This document shows positions 33,017-41,926 of a DNA stretch of 64,000 bases, one piece after another (within the stretch, counting starts at the first letter, position 1; every line of letters begins with the position of its first letter). The notes below the pieces were generated by a model. That model was not told the DNA's origin. It saw only the letters and a list, made by a program, of their open reading frames with translations, and searched no databases. Source of the DNA: Clostridia bacterium (GTDB lineage Bacteria > Bacillota > Clostridia > RGIG6154); assembly GCA_017626145.1 (NCBI GenBank), contig JAGAJK010000044.1, positions 1 through 64,000 on the forward strand. The letters are read 5' to 3'. Both the position numbers and the translations under genes were made by a program.

Positions 33017-34957
33017 TTATTTACATTTTATCCACACAGACACCTTTGATTTCCAGTCTTTTCCTGCTGAAGCATAGTCTGTAAGTGTTATGTTACCGCC
33101 GTCTTTCAGCCCCACCTCGGCTTCTACGATATTTGCAAACGAAGTCTTACTAATTTCAGAAATATTTACATCTGCAAAACCATCCGAAATTTCTATATCC
33201 GCATTGGTATTCAGATTACACACCCTTTCATCTTGCGCAAGAACTATAGGCCCACGCATTAAAGCAACACGTCCCTTAGCATCTTCATCCTGCAAAGAAT
33301 CTTCAAATTCCATCGGAAACAACCTTCCCATCCACTTTGTTCTTATCTGTATTTTATCATAAATAAGAGGTCTTATAACTCTTGTTCTCATATCAAGATT
33401 AAGTTCGATTTCGTCGCCATTCGTTATTTTTTCAAGCTTTATATATCCGTCATTAACCTTTATCTGTTTTCCGTTAAGAGATAACGTTGTATTTTTGCTC
33501 CATTCAGGGTTTCTGATAAACAATCCAAAGGATTCTTCATTCTTCGTTTCAACTGTTATTTTTACTTTCCCGTATTTAGGATATTCGGTTGATATTTTAA
33601 AATTTACTTCATTTCCGTTATCAAGATATGCTCTCGTTTCACCGTCTGTAAACAGATTCAGCACAAACCCATCTTTTGTTTTAAGAAGTGCCATCTGATT
33701 TATAAGACCACATCCTGCAGAACCAATGCAGGCACAGCAACCATAATATGTATTATCGCTCATAACTAAAAGTCCGCCAATTCCGTTACCTCTTTTTTCG
33801 CTTACAAGGGGACTGTAGCTGTCAAAAGGAAGAGGAACCTTTTGGCAATTTTTTAACACTTCTGCGTTATACGCAAACTCACCTATTGCCTTTTCGGTAT
33901 TTACCGCACCAAAGTACGCATTATATAACGAGCGCTCAAAAGCATCTGCGTATTTTGCGTTTCCCGTAAGTAAAGTAACCTGAAACAGAAACTTCATAAG
34001 CGTTACGGTAACGCAGGTTTCCTGAGCTGTTTCTCCGTTAGTTGAATTTGCCTGACGTGCCGTTGAATAATCAAAAAACTCGTGGAAGCAGCAGCTTGAA
34101 CCGGTTACGGTAAATTCCGTTTTTAAAAGCTTGTCTGCAAATTTAATTACAGCTTCCTTATGTTTTTCAATCCCCGTTACTCTGTAATATTCTAAAAGTC
34201 CCTCAAAGCAGGAAATCATTTCATATGCTTTTGTTACAGGCAGTTGATATGGGTATATATTTTCATCGTGAATAAGTTCAAAAATATTTCCGTACCTTGA
34301 ACCGCCGCAATCTACTATATGGGTTGCAAAATTAAGATATTTTTTATCTTGCGTAAGATTGTAAAATCTTACAACCGGTTCAAGGATTGAAGAAGAGTTA
34401 AGTGCTCCAAAGAACTCGGAGGTTTCGGTAATCGGAGTTTTCCCATCCTCTTTACTTCCGATTTTACTTATAATATAGTCAAGCTGACCTTTTATACAAT
34501 TTTTGATTTTTTCTGTTAAAGCATCGTCTTTGCATATTTCAATAAAATATTCCATTGAAAGAATCACGTATTTTCTGCACCACATATCCCAGCCAAAAAA
34601 CTCTTTATCCGCTGAATAGGTGCTGATTCTGCCTAAATCATCCTGATAATTCATAATATAATAAATCGTTTTTTCTAAACTGTTATAAAGCTTTTCATTT
34701 TTAGTATACTGATACACAAAACACGCACCGCGAAGCATTTTTCCCCAATACTCCCCTCGCCAGTTTCCGTCCGAATCGCTATCAGTTTTAAACTGGTCTG
34801 CAAATCGTGCCCACATTTCCTCATCAAGAAGTTGAAACTCCTCAACGAATCTTATTATTTCGTCAATATAGCCGTTAAACCTGTTAACGGTCTTTCTGTC
34901 TGAAAAAAATATATCTGTTTTAAGTCTTGGATAATTAACATCAAGCTTTTGATACAT
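33017..34957 (-). CDS. GH127-like glycoside hydrolase (beta-L-arabinofuranosidase family, DUF1680)
   Basis: A 646-residue cytoplasmic hydrolase. The alpha/alpha barrel (about 20-410) has WRGEYWGKMLRG, GWDMWCRKYV, SCFEGLLEYYRVTG and the catalytic-region TAQETCVTVTLMKF (Glu and Cys near 330). The CCACIGSAG segment near 400 supplies the additional Cys of the zinc-bound active site. Beta-sandwich domains complete it (about 420-646). Known members release L-arabinofuranose from beta-1,2 linkages, but the family is broad. The ATG at 34957 has GAGGTG 6 nt upstream; a GTG three codons earlier would overlap that site. No signal peptide, so it acts on imported oligosaccharides. Confidence 0.86.
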   Translation of the reverse strand: MYQKLDVNYPRLKTDIFFSDRKTVNRFNGYIDEIIRFVEEFQLLDEEMWARFADQFKTDSDSDGNWRGEYWGKMLRGACFVYQYTKNEKLYNSLEKTIYYIMNYQDDLGRISTYSADKEFFGWDMWCRKYVILSMEYFIEICKDDALTEKIKNCIKGQLDYIISKIGSKEDGKTPITETSEFFGALNSSSILEPVVRFYNLTQDKKYLNFATHIVDCGGSRYGNIFELIHDENIYPYQLPVTKAYEMISCFEGLLEYYRVTGIEKHKEAVIKFADKLLKTEFTVTGSSCCFHEFFDYSTARQANSTNGETAQETCVTVTLMKFLFQVTLLTGNAKYADAFERSLYNAYFGAVNTEKAIGEFAYNAEVLKNCQKVPLPFDSYSPLVSEKRGNGIGGLLVMSDNTYYGCCACIGSAGCGLINQMALLKTKDGFVLNLFTDGETRAYLDNGNEVNFKISTEYPKYGKVKITVETKNEESFGLFIRNPEWSKNTTLSLNGKQIKVNDGYIKLEKITNGDEIELNLDMRTRVIRPLIYDKIQIRTKWMGRLFPMEFEDSLQDEDAKGRVALMRGPIVLAQDERVCNLNTNADIEISDGFADVNISEISKTSFANIVEAEVGLKDGGNITLTDYASAGKDWKSKVSVWIKCK

Positions 34958-34966
34958 ATCGCTCAC

Positions 34967-35076
34967 CTCTTTAATTTTTATAACCCGAGTATATCATATT
35001 AAAAAAATTACTGCTACTAAAAAAGGTATTAAAATTCATTTACGCACCTAAAAAAAGTATCATTATATAAAATAAA
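34967..35076. other. Non-coding spacer
   Basis: AT-rich spacer between the GH127 start and the repeat block. A TATACT -10-like site near 34990 may serve the GH127 gene; no good -35 box is visible. Confidence 0.3.
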
Positions 35077-35109
35077 GGACTGTAAAAAATCATCGATTTT
35101 TTACAGTCC
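35077..35109 (-). terminator. Hairpin terminator in the tRNA-associated repeat block
   Basis: A 14-bp stem (GGACTGTAAAAAAT and its complement) followed on the - strand by TTTATTTTAT. It is the last of three hairpins downstream of tRNA-Thr. Confidence 0.7.
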
Positions 35110-35318
35110 CTTTCGAGTGCAGCGATATTTGCTGTTACAAGTTGCTCAGTCGGTTTCGCACCACATACTAAAAAACAGTACAAACACAAATAATGCACCG
35201 AAGGTGCATATCGTAAAAAGGTGGTAGCGACTGCGAAACGTGGTGAGGGCGCTTGCAACCGAACAGTTGAGCCAAGCGTGCCTTTTTACGATAGAGGAGC
35301 AGCAATAAAGCATACGAA

Positions 35319-35346
35319 AAACACCCACTCTTCTGAGTGGGTGTTT
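35319..35346. terminator. Hairpin, second of three in the tRNA-associated block
   Basis: A 12-bp perfect stem (AAACACCCACTC with its complement) and a 4-nt loop, flanked by A-rich and TTT sequence. It could terminate transcripts in either direction. Confidence 0.62.
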
Positions 35347-35373
35347 CGAGTGCAGCGATATTTGCTGCGACGA

Positions 35374-35424
35374 TGGAGCTATTGACGAGAATCGAACTCG
35401 TGACAAACACACTACCAATGTGGT
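35374..35424 (-). pseudogene. Partial tRNA-Thr copy (3' half only)
   Basis: Fifty-one bases match the 3' end, T-arm and part of the anticodon arm of the intact tRNA-Thr at 35612-35687. The match is exact over the last 31 bases, with an AAA in place of CTC in the variable region. The 5' half is missing and replaced by unrelated sequence, so it cannot fold into a tRNA. It may be a trace of integration or recombination at the tRNA 3' end. Confidence 0.72.
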
Positions 35425-35572
35425 TTACTCTTGCGGTGCCCGACAAAAAGCTTCCTTGGTGCGTCGCTTTTTTGTCGACCGCGGCGCCTTTTCGCCCCTC
35501 GCTCCTTCTGCCACCGGCAGCGCTCGGGCGAAAACTACCGACGAGCCGCTCAGTCGGTTTCGCACCACATTC

Positions 35573-35611
35573 AAAAAAGAACGACCATTCTTTCGAATAG
35601 TCGTTCTTTTT
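35573..35611 (-). terminator. Terminator directly after tRNA-Thr
   Basis: A long stem (AAAAAAGAACGAC with GTCGTTCTTTTTT, inner CATTC/GAATA) directly abuts the 3' CCA of tRNA-Thr. The - strand copy ends in TTTTTT, as expected of an intrinsic terminator. Confidence 0.8.
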
Positions 35612-35687
35612 TGGAGCTATTGACGAGAATCGAACTCGTGACCTCCACACTACCAATGTGGTGCTCTACCGACTGAGCTACAATAGC
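35612..35687 (-). tRNA. tRNA-Thr (anticodon GGT)
   Basis: Seventy-six bases fold into a full cloverleaf. The acceptor arm is GCTATTG/CAATAGC, the D-arm contains AGCTCAGTCGGTAGAGC, the anticodon stem CCACA/TGTGG encloses TTGGTAG (anticodon GGT), and the T-arm contains GTTCGATTC. CCA is encoded. It is co-oriented with tRNA-Asp 112 nt upstream and probably shares its transcript. Confidence 0.96.
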
Positions 35688-35799
35688 AAATAAAAAGCTG
35701 CTGAAACACGTTCGTGGTGACTCGCTTTCACACGTTCATATCTTAGCAGGCTTTCATTCTCCGGAGTATGATGGAACTCCGCTCTTGCATAAATGCAAG

Positions 35800-35876
35800 T
35801 GGCGACCCGGAAGAGACTCGAACTCTCGACCTCCTGCGTGACAGGCAGGCGTTCTAACCAACTGAACTACCGGGCC
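35800..35876 (-). tRNA. tRNA-Asp (anticodon GTC)
   Basis: Seventy-seven bases with acceptor GGCCCGG/CCGGGTC, D-arm with AGTTCAGTTGGTTAGAAC, anticodon stem CCTGC/GCAGG enclosing CTGTCAC (anticodon GTC), T-arm with GTTCGAGTC and encoded CCA. It is the first gene of a two-tRNA unit. Confidence 0.96.
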
Positions 35877-35894
35877 GTATTCGTCAACATTAGG

Positions 35895-35923
35895 ATTATA
35901 TCATAAAACGACCTATCTTGCAA
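35895..35923 (-). promoter_or_regulatory. Promoter of the tRNA unit
   Basis: On the - strand TTGCAA (35918-35923) and a consensus TATAAT (35895-35900) lie 17 bp apart, about 19 nt before tRNA-Asp. The strong -10 fits a stable RNA gene. Confidence 0.75.
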
Positions 35924-35951
35924 GCTTTTTTTCAAAAAAACTTAATTTTTT

Positions 35952-36815
35952 TTAGATTTTCATATAAGATGGCTTGGAAGCCGTGATTGTTACAGGCTTT
36001 TTGGTTACAGGATGGTTGAATTTAATTTCCGCACAATGAAGCATAAATGCTTCATCTCCTGTCTGAGTTCCGTAAAGAAAATCATTTTTAAGAGGGTAAC
36101 CAATATACGAAAAATGCACTCTTATCTGATGAGTTCTGCCCGTTAAAAGATTTACCCTTACAAGGGCGTTTTTGCCGTTTTCCTCTAACACCTCATACTG
36201 CGTTATTGCCGTTTTACCATCCTCTGCCACAATTCTTTTTATTATGCTTTCCTTTTCACGGCGGATAGGTGCATTGATTTCACCCGCTCTTGGCTCCGGA
36301 ACACCGTCGGTTATACAAAGATAAGTTTTCTTAAAAATTCCCTTTTGCATCTGCAGGCTTAAATTATGGCTTGCCTGAGGAGTTTTGGCAACTATTACTA
36401 CTCCCGTTGTATCACGGTCAAGACGGTTTACCGCCCTGAACACAAAGTTCTTATCCTTATAGTAATACATAACTGCATTGCCGAGAGTATTGTCAAAATT
36501 ATTAAGTGACGGATGTACAGGCATATCCTGAGGTTTGTTCACCGCTAAAATATCCTCATCCTCATAAAGTATTTCAAGAGGCATTTTAACAGGAATTACG
36601 TTAGGAGATTTATTTTCAGGCATAGTAACCTTAAGCTCATCACCCATTTTAGCGACACCTCTCACGGTTACGTGTTCACCGTTTAAGAGGATGCCGTTTG
36701 GATCCTGCTTTAATTTGGTTATAAGCCTTTTCGATAGCTTGAAATGATTAACCAAAAGCCAGCCTACCGTTTTATTTACCTGTTCAACATCTATAATTAA
36801 TTTAAATTCTCTCAT
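35952..36815 (-). CDS. RluA-family 23S rRNA/tRNA pseudouridine synthase
   Basis: A 287-residue pseudouridine synthase. The N-terminal S4-like RNA-binding part (about 12-70) is followed by the catalytic domain. AVNRLDRDTTGVVIVAK holds catalytic Asp133; LYEDEDILAVNKPQDMPVHPS, LLTGRTHQIRVHFSYIGYPL and the terminal LHCAEIKFNHPV are RluA/RluD hallmarks. It converts specific uridines in large-subunit rRNA or tRNA to pseudouridine; the exact site cannot be read from the sequence. It starts at ATG with no clear ribosome site. It is transcribed away from the divergent beta-helix operon. Confidence 0.93.
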   Translation of the reverse strand: MREFKLIIDVEQVNKTVGWLLVNHFKLSKRLITKLKQDPNGILLNGEHVTVRGVAKMGDELKVTMPENKSPNVIPVKMPLEILYEDEDILAVNKPQDMPVHPSLNNFDNTLGNAVMYYYKDKNFVFRAVNRLDRDTTGVVIVAKTPQASHNLSLQMQKGIFKKTYLCITDGVPEPRAGEINAPIRREKESIIKRIVAEDGKTAITQYEVLEENGKNALVRVNLLTGRTHQIRVHFSYIGYPLKNDFLYGTQTGDEAFMLHCAEIKFNHPVTKKPVTITASKPSYMKI

Positions 36816-36838
36816 AAATATATTTTACCAAAAATCTA

Positions 36839-36867
36839 TTGTAAATACAAGTAAAATTTGTTATAAT
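36839..36867 (+). promoter_or_regulatory. Promoter of the beta-helix/maf/GH38 operon
   Basis: TTGTAA (36839-36844) and consensus TATAAT (36862-36867) are 17 bp apart. The start codon at 36900 follows with an AGGAGG site. Confidence 0.78.
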
Positions 36868-36899
36868 TACTGTGACCATCATATTAGGAGGTATTTACC

Positions 36900-38264
36900 A
36901 TGGAAAATTTAAAAAAAGAAATTTTTGACGGCGTAAAAATAGTAACTTATACAAAGAATGACTGCGTTGACGTAACAAAATACGCACATCTTGCAGAAAA
37001 TGATATATGGGACAAAGCTATAAACACAGCACTGCAGGAAAATAAAAGAGTTTATATTCCGGATATGGGTAAGGAAATCTTTCTTGATTCAAGCATTGTT
37101 ATGGACGATGACTATGTTTTAATTGTTGAAAAGAATCAGGTAATCACTGTGACAGAAACAAACACGCTCTGCATGGTTATAAATTCCCGTGCTAAAACAG
37201 GAGCTTTCCACACTGTTGACAGAACAGACTGCAATAAAAACATTTACATAGAAGGCGGTATATGGAGCCCTAACAGACACAGCAAGGTTCATCATCTTAC
37301 CAACTCAAATGAAAATCCGTTCAAGGGTGTTTTTGCAGTAATGTTTCTTACCAACATTGAAAACCTCACTGTTAGAAACTGCGTTTACGAAGGCTCCGAA
37401 AGCTACGCAACACAAGTTTCAAACGTGAAAGGATTTTTAATTGAAAACATTAAATACATTGACTATAAAAAGGACGGAGTTCACTTAAACGGACCTTCAG
37501 AGTACGGCATTATAAGAAATCTTGAGGGTGAAAATATGCTTGACGATTTAGTTGCCTTTAATGCCTGGGACTGGGACCTCTCTGCCACAACCTTTGGTAC
37601 TCTTGACCATATTTTCGTAGAAAACGTTAAAAGTAATAACAACGAAATCCGTCTTCTTCCGGGAAGAAAGACTTACGAGAACGCACCTTCAAATGACTGT
37701 GATATTACAAACTGTATTTTCAAGGACATCACAGGTGTTTATACGTTTAAAATGTACTGTCAGAAAAACTGGAGAGAGGCATTTATGCCCGATTATGTCG
37801 ACCATTCCGAAACGGTTGGAAACATTGACAATGTTTATTTTGAAAACATTTGCTTTGACAAGGTTCGTGCAGACGGTTTTTCATCAATTCCGGTAAATGG
37901 GTTATTTGACTGCTGTTCTTATTCAAGCAATATTCACTTTAATAATATTTCGATTAATATGGATAAGGCTGAATTTGATAAAACAGGACTTAAGTTATTC
38001 TCCGTTGGACCTCTTACATACACATGGAAAAATCATTATCCCGATGAACCTGAAAAGTGGGGCGAATTATTTGAGCCTGACAGAATTTGTGAAGCCCAAA
38101 ACATTACATTCAAAAATATCACCTTTAGGGGTGAAAAAATGACAAGCCTTGACGATGTTATGGGAGAAATTCATCTTTCTGTAAATCCCGATTACCCCAA
38201 CACAACACCAAGAGGCGGAACAGGCTACGGAACTATTATAAAGGAAAGCTGCAGCATAGAATGA
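36900..38264 (+). CDS. Right-handed parallel beta-helix protein (GH28/pectate-lyase-like)
   Basis: A 454-residue cytoplasmic protein with many beta-helix rungs (NIYIEGGIWSP, NIENLTVRNCVYEG, GFLIENIKYIDY, NIDNVYFENICFDK, NITFKNITFRG). KKDGVHLNGPS followed by LDDLVAFNAWDWD resembles the Asp-bearing catalytic rungs of polygalacturonase-like hydrolases. It probably cleaves a plant or host glycan fragment; substrate unknown. AGGAGG lies 8 nt upstream of ATG. It is first in a three-gene operon and overlaps maf by 4 nt. There is no signal peptide, so it would act on imported oligosaccharides. Confidence 0.76.
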   Translation: MENLKKEIFDGVKIVTYTKNDCVDVTKYAHLAENDIWDKAINTALQENKRVYIPDMGKEIFLDSSIVMDDDYVLIVEKNQVITVTETNTLCMVINSRAKTGAFHTVDRTDCNKNIYIEGGIWSPNRHSKVHHLTNSNENPFKGVFAVMFLTNIENLTVRNCVYEGSESYATQVSNVKGFLIENIKYIDYKKDGVHLNGPSEYGIIRNLEGENMLDDLVAFNAWDWDLSATTFGTLDHIFVENVKSNNNEIRLLPGRKTYENAPSNDCDITNCIFKDITGVYTFKMYCQKNWREAFMPDYVDHSETVGNIDNVYFENICFDKVRADGFSSIPVNGLFDCCSYSSNIHFNNISINMDKAEFDKTGLKLFSVGPLTYTWKNHYPDEPEKWGELFEPDRICEAQNITFKNITFRGEKMTSLDDVMGEIHLSVNPDYPNTTPRGGTGYGTIIKESCSIE

Positions 38265-38821
38265 AAAGAATAATACTTGCATCGGGCTCACCGAGAAGAA
38301 AAGAATTAATGACACTTACACGACTACCTTTTGAGGTAATTGTTACAGACGCAGATGAATCGGTAGCTGATAATTTAACGCCTTCTGAAACCGTGGAAAT
38401 TCTTTCAAGAAGAAAAGCAGAAGCCATTAAGGAAAATGGGATAGTTATAGGCTCTGACACAGTTGTTGCTATAAATGGCGAAATTCTCGGAAAACCCGAA
38501 GATAAAGAGGACGCAAAAAGAATACTTAGAATGCTGTCAGGAAATGTTCATCAGGTTTACACGGGTGTAACGATTATCGACGGCAAAAATATTGATACCT
38601 TTAGCGTTAAAACAGATGTTGAATTTTATGATTTAACAGAAAAGGAAATAGATGAATATATTTCTCTTCCCGAATGCTACGATAAAGCAGGTGCTTACGG
38701 CATTCAGGGGATGGGCGGTTTATTCGTTAAGTCAATTACAGGTGACTACAACAATGTTGTGGGGCTGCCTATTGCAGAAGTTTACAGGAAAATTAAAGTG
38801 CTGAAAGGAGAATTTGTATGA
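38261..38821 (+). CDS. maf: Maf-like nucleotide pyrophosphatase
   Basis: A 186-residue Maf protein, a house-cleaning nucleoside-triphosphate pyrophosphatase acting on dTTP/UTP or modified nucleotides. Motifs: LASGSPRRKELM (6-17), the VIGSDTVVAINGEILGKP active-site loop, and the terminal YDKAGAYGIQGMGGLFVKSI and VGLPIAEVY. Normally found next to cell-division genes; here it sits between two carbohydrate-active enzymes with 4-nt overlaps on both sides (ATGA), so it is translated as part of that operon. The link to sugar metabolism is unexplained. Confidence 0.94.
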   Translation: MKRIILASGSPRRKELMTLTRLPFEVIVTDADESVADNLTPSETVEILSRRKAEAIKENGIVIGSDTVVAINGEILGKPEDKEDAKRILRMLSGNVHQVYTGVTIIDGKNIDTFSVKTDVEFYDLTEKEIDEYISLPECYDKAGAYGIQGMGGLFVKSITGDYNNVVGLPIAEVYRKIKVLKGEFV

Positions 38822-41800
38822 GATTTTTAGATGAAAAAGCTCAAAAAACCGTATGGATGCTGGAGAGTCTTATTGTAAAGGATTCTGTTTATCCTGACGG
38901 TTTTAAAATGAAAAGATGTGAAGCAAAAACAAATAATATTATTCCCGAAATTGACGACACATGGGAAGATTTAAAGGAATTCGTTGAATTTAATGAATGG
39001 GATATTCATTTCTGGATTCGCGGCACAATAAAAACGCCAAAGGCGTATGACGGACTTTATTATGCTGTTGATTTCAAGCAGGAATACAGCGGTGTAATTC
39101 ATACCATTATATATTTAAACGGTGAAATGACACAAGGTCTTGACGCAAATCATACAAGAACAGTTTTAGAGCCTGACACAACTTATGATGTAGCGTTTTA
39201 CTGCTACGTAAGTCCTGTTTACTCACCAAGAAAACATGTTATTTCAACAACAATGCCGAAGCTTGTTACAATCTGCCAAAAAACAGAAACTTTGTATTTT
39301 GACTTTTCAACGCCCTTTCAGGCGTCGGAAGCAATTGACAAAACAAGTGACGATTATCGGATTATAATTAATCATCTTGAGCTTGCGGCAAATTTAATTG
39401 ATTTCAGAGAACCGTATTCAAAAGAATACTACAAATCGGTTGATGAAGCTATTAAATATCTTGCCGATGAGTTTTACGGCAAGGAATGCGGCCAAAGTGA
39501 TATTACCGTTAACTGCCTGGGTCATTCCCATATTGACATTGCGTGGCGCTGGCCTGTAAGACAGACAGTTGAAAAGGTACAAAGAAGCTTTTCAACCGTG
39601 CTTTACCTTATGGAGCATTACCCCGAATATATTTTTATGATGACATCACCTCAGATGTACGAATTTATGAAGGACCAGGCACCCGAACAGTATGAAAAAA
39701 TCAAGCAGAAGGTTAAGGAGGGGAAATGGGAAGTTGACGGTGCAATGTGGCTTGAAGCGGACGGCAATCTGCCGTCGGGTGAAAGCTTTATCCGTCAGGT
39801 AATTTACGGAAAGAAGTTTTTCAAAGATGAATTTGGTGTAAACAGCCGTACCCTTTGGATTCCCGACGTGTTCGGATATTCTGCCGCTCTTCCTCAGATT
39901 CTTAAAAAATCGGGGGTTGACAGATTTGTTACGGGCAAGATAAGCTGGAACGACACCGACCGAATGCCAAACGATACTTTCTATTGGAAGGGTATTGACG
40001 GAAGTGAAGTATTTACTCAGTTTTTAACAAGTCAGGACTTTGTAAATCCCGATAAATCGAGAATATTTGTTATGCTTAACGGTATGCTTGACGCCCGTGA
40101 AGTAAAGAGTACATGGGATATTTACAGAAATAAAGAATATAATGACCAGACAATTCACACCTTCGGTTACGGTGACGGCGGTGGCGGCCCTACATATCAG
40201 ATGCTGGAGCGTCAAAGACGTTTTGCAAAAGGCATTCCCGGTATCCCAAAAACAAAAATGAATACTCTTGATAATTACCTTAATAAGTCTAAGGAAAATT
40301 TTGATAAGGCTTGTGAAAAATACGGACGCACTCCAAGATGGTCAGGTGAATTATATCTTCAATATCACAGAGGCACATATACATCAGTAGCAAAAACAAA
40401 GAAAGCTAACCGTGAATGTGAATTTATTCTTGCCAAAACCGAGGCTTTGTCTGTTTTCGATATGTTATTTAATAATTCGGCTTACCCTAAAGACGATTTT
40501 GACGTTATGTGGAAACAAATGCTTCTTAACCAGTTCCACGATATTATCCCGGGAAGCTGTATAAAAGAGGTTTCTGATACCGCAGAAGTTGGCTACAATA
40601 TGGTTAAAGCGACCTGTAAGGATATTTCCGACAAGGCTTACAGCAAAATTATTTCAAACATTTCGTCAGATGACGGAATGGTTGTATTTAACCATAATTC
40701 CTTTATTTCAAGCGATATTGTTGAAACCAAAAACGGTTTTGCTTATGCAAAAGATGTACCTGCTCACGGATATAAAGTATTCAGTAAGCTTGATTACACA
40801 AATAAAGCAACAGTTTCACAAAATGGTATTTCAAACAGATATTTTGATATTATATTCAACGAAAACGGTGATATTTTTTCGATTTATGATAAAGAAAACG
40901 ACAGATATGTAACTAATGGCGTTGCAAACGAGTTTGTAGCTTACGAGGACAGACCGAAATTTTACGATGCGTGGGAGCTTACTCACTACTATAAGCAGAA
41001 ACCTTACAAATTAGAGGGACTTGTTTCAATCCTTCCTTATGAAAATGGTGCCAAAAAGGGTGTTACCGTAACAAGAAAGTTTATGAATTCTTCTGTAAAA
41101 CAAAATATTATTGTTTACGATAACATAAGAAGAATAGATTTTGAAACGGAAATTGACTGGAAGGAAGACCACCTTATTTTAAAAACACTCTTTCCTATTA
41201 ACGTATTTACAAACAAGGTAACAGCGGAAATACAGATGGGTCACGTTGAAAGAACAACCCACAAAAACAGAAGCTGGGATGAAGCGCAGTTTGAAATGTG
41301 TATGCACAAGTGGATTGACATTTCGGACAACAGCTATGGCGTAAGCTTTATAAATGACTGTAAGTACGGCTACTCATGTGATGAAAATGTAGTAGGACTT
41401 ACAATTTTAAAGTGTGCAACAGACCCCGACCCCGAAGCAGATAAATGCATTCATAATTTTACGTATTCAATCTACACTCACGAAAACACCCCCTGCAACG
41501 GAAAAACTGTCCAGATGGCTTACTGTCTGAATCAAAAAATGACAGCAATTGATAAAATTTCGTCAAGCGGTACATTACCTGCAGAATTTTCACTTGTTTC
41601 CGTTAATAAGGAAAACATAATTATTGAAACCGTTAAAAAAGCGGAAAACGACAATGCTGTAATTGTCCGTATGTATGATTCATATAATATGGTAACAAAT
41701 GCAAAAATCAAATTCGGCTTTGATGTTAAGAAAGCATATACCTGTGACCTTAACGAAAACGTTCTTGAAGAGCTTGAAGTTACCGACAACTCGGTTACAA

Positions 41801-41847
41801 CAAAGATTAAGAACTTTGAAATTGTTACATTAAAGCTTGAAATATAA
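38818..41847 (+). CDS. GH38 alpha-mannosidase
   Basis: A 1009-residue family 38 alpha-mannosidase, cytoplasmic, using zinc. Residues 233-245 (CLGHSHIDIAWRW) hold His238 and Asp240; the nucleophile is Asp350 in WIPDVFGYSAALPQ; LNQFHDIIPGS near 570 gives the second zinc His. The central helical bundle and C-terminal beta domains follow to the end. The length is typical of bacterial members. It should remove alpha-mannose from imported glycans. GGAG lies 7 nt before ATG, and the start overlaps the maf stop by 4 nt. It is the last gene of the operon; a separate gene, uppP, follows 79 nt later. Confidence 0.93.
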   Translation: MRFLDEKAQKTVWMLESLIVKDSVYPDGFKMKRCEAKTNNIIPEIDDTWEDLKEFVEFNEWDIHFWIRGTIKTPKAYDGLYYAVDFKQEYSGVIHTIIYLNGEMTQGLDANHTRTVLEPDTTYDVAFYCYVSPVYSPRKHVISTTMPKLVTICQKTETLYFDFSTPFQASEAIDKTSDDYRIIINHLELAANLIDFREPYSKEYYKSVDEAIKYLADEFYGKECGQSDITVNCLGHSHIDIAWRWPVRQTVEKVQRSFSTVLYLMEHYPEYIFMMTSPQMYEFMKDQAPEQYEKIKQKVKEGKWEVDGAMWLEADGNLPSGESFIRQVIYGKKFFKDEFGVNSRTLWIPDVFGYSAALPQILKKSGVDRFVTGKISWNDTDRMPNDTFYWKGIDGSEVFTQFLTSQDFVNPDKSRIFVMLNGMLDAREVKSTWDIYRNKEYNDQTIHTFGYGDGGGGPTYQMLERQRRFAKGIPGIPKTKMNTLDNYLNKSKENFDKACEKYGRTPRWSGELYLQYHRGTYTSVAKTKKANRECEFILAKTEALSVFDMLFNNSAYPKDDFDVMWKQMLLNQFHDIIPGSCIKEVSDTAEVGYNMVKATCKDISDKAYSKIISNISSDDGMVVFNHNSFISSDIVETKNGFAYAKDVPAHGYKVFSKLDYTNKATVSQNGISNRYFDIIFNENGDIFSIYDKENDRYVTNGVANEFVAYEDRPKFYDAWELTHYYKQKPYKLEGLVSILPYENGAKKGVTVTRKFMNSSVKQNIIVYDNIRRIDFETEIDWKEDHLILKTLFPINVFTNKVTAEIQMGHVERTTHKNRSWDEAQFEMCMHKWIDISDNSYGVSFINDCKYGYSCDENVVGLTILKCATDPDPEADKCIHNFTYSIYTHENTPCNGKTVQMAYCLNQKMTAIDKISSSGTLPAEFSLVSVNKENIIIETVKKAENDNAVIVRMYDSYNMVTNAKIKFGFDVKKAYTCDLNENVLEELEVTDNSVTTKIKNFEIVTLKLEI

Positions 41848-41926
41848 CTACAGACTGTCTTAATAAACATTTCTTATGTATAACTATCTGAAAAACTGCA
41901 GTAAAGTTAAGTAAAGGAGAATTTTT

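Larger units (their letters stand above)
35111..35570. repeat. Mosaic of shuffled direct repeats and tRNA-Thr pieces
   Basis: No credible gene occurs here, although long frames exist. A 24-bp direct repeat (TTTCGAGTGCAGCGATATTT plus GCTG) occurs at 35111-35134 and 35344-35367, each time directly after a hairpin. A 23-bp repeat (GCTCAGTCGGTTTCGCACCA plus CAT) occurs at 35144-35166 and 35548-35570; it is close to the tRNA-Thr 5' half in inverted orientation. Bases 35430-35550 are much richer in GC than the genome around. This looks like a genome repeat family linked to tRNA 3' ends. Confidence 0.6.

Noticed and set aside
35146..35656. Long overlapping - strand frames across the tRNA repeat block (90 and 162 codons)
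   Set aside because: They translate the tRNA-Thr gene, its partial copy and hairpins; there is no ribosome site and the sequence reads as repeats.
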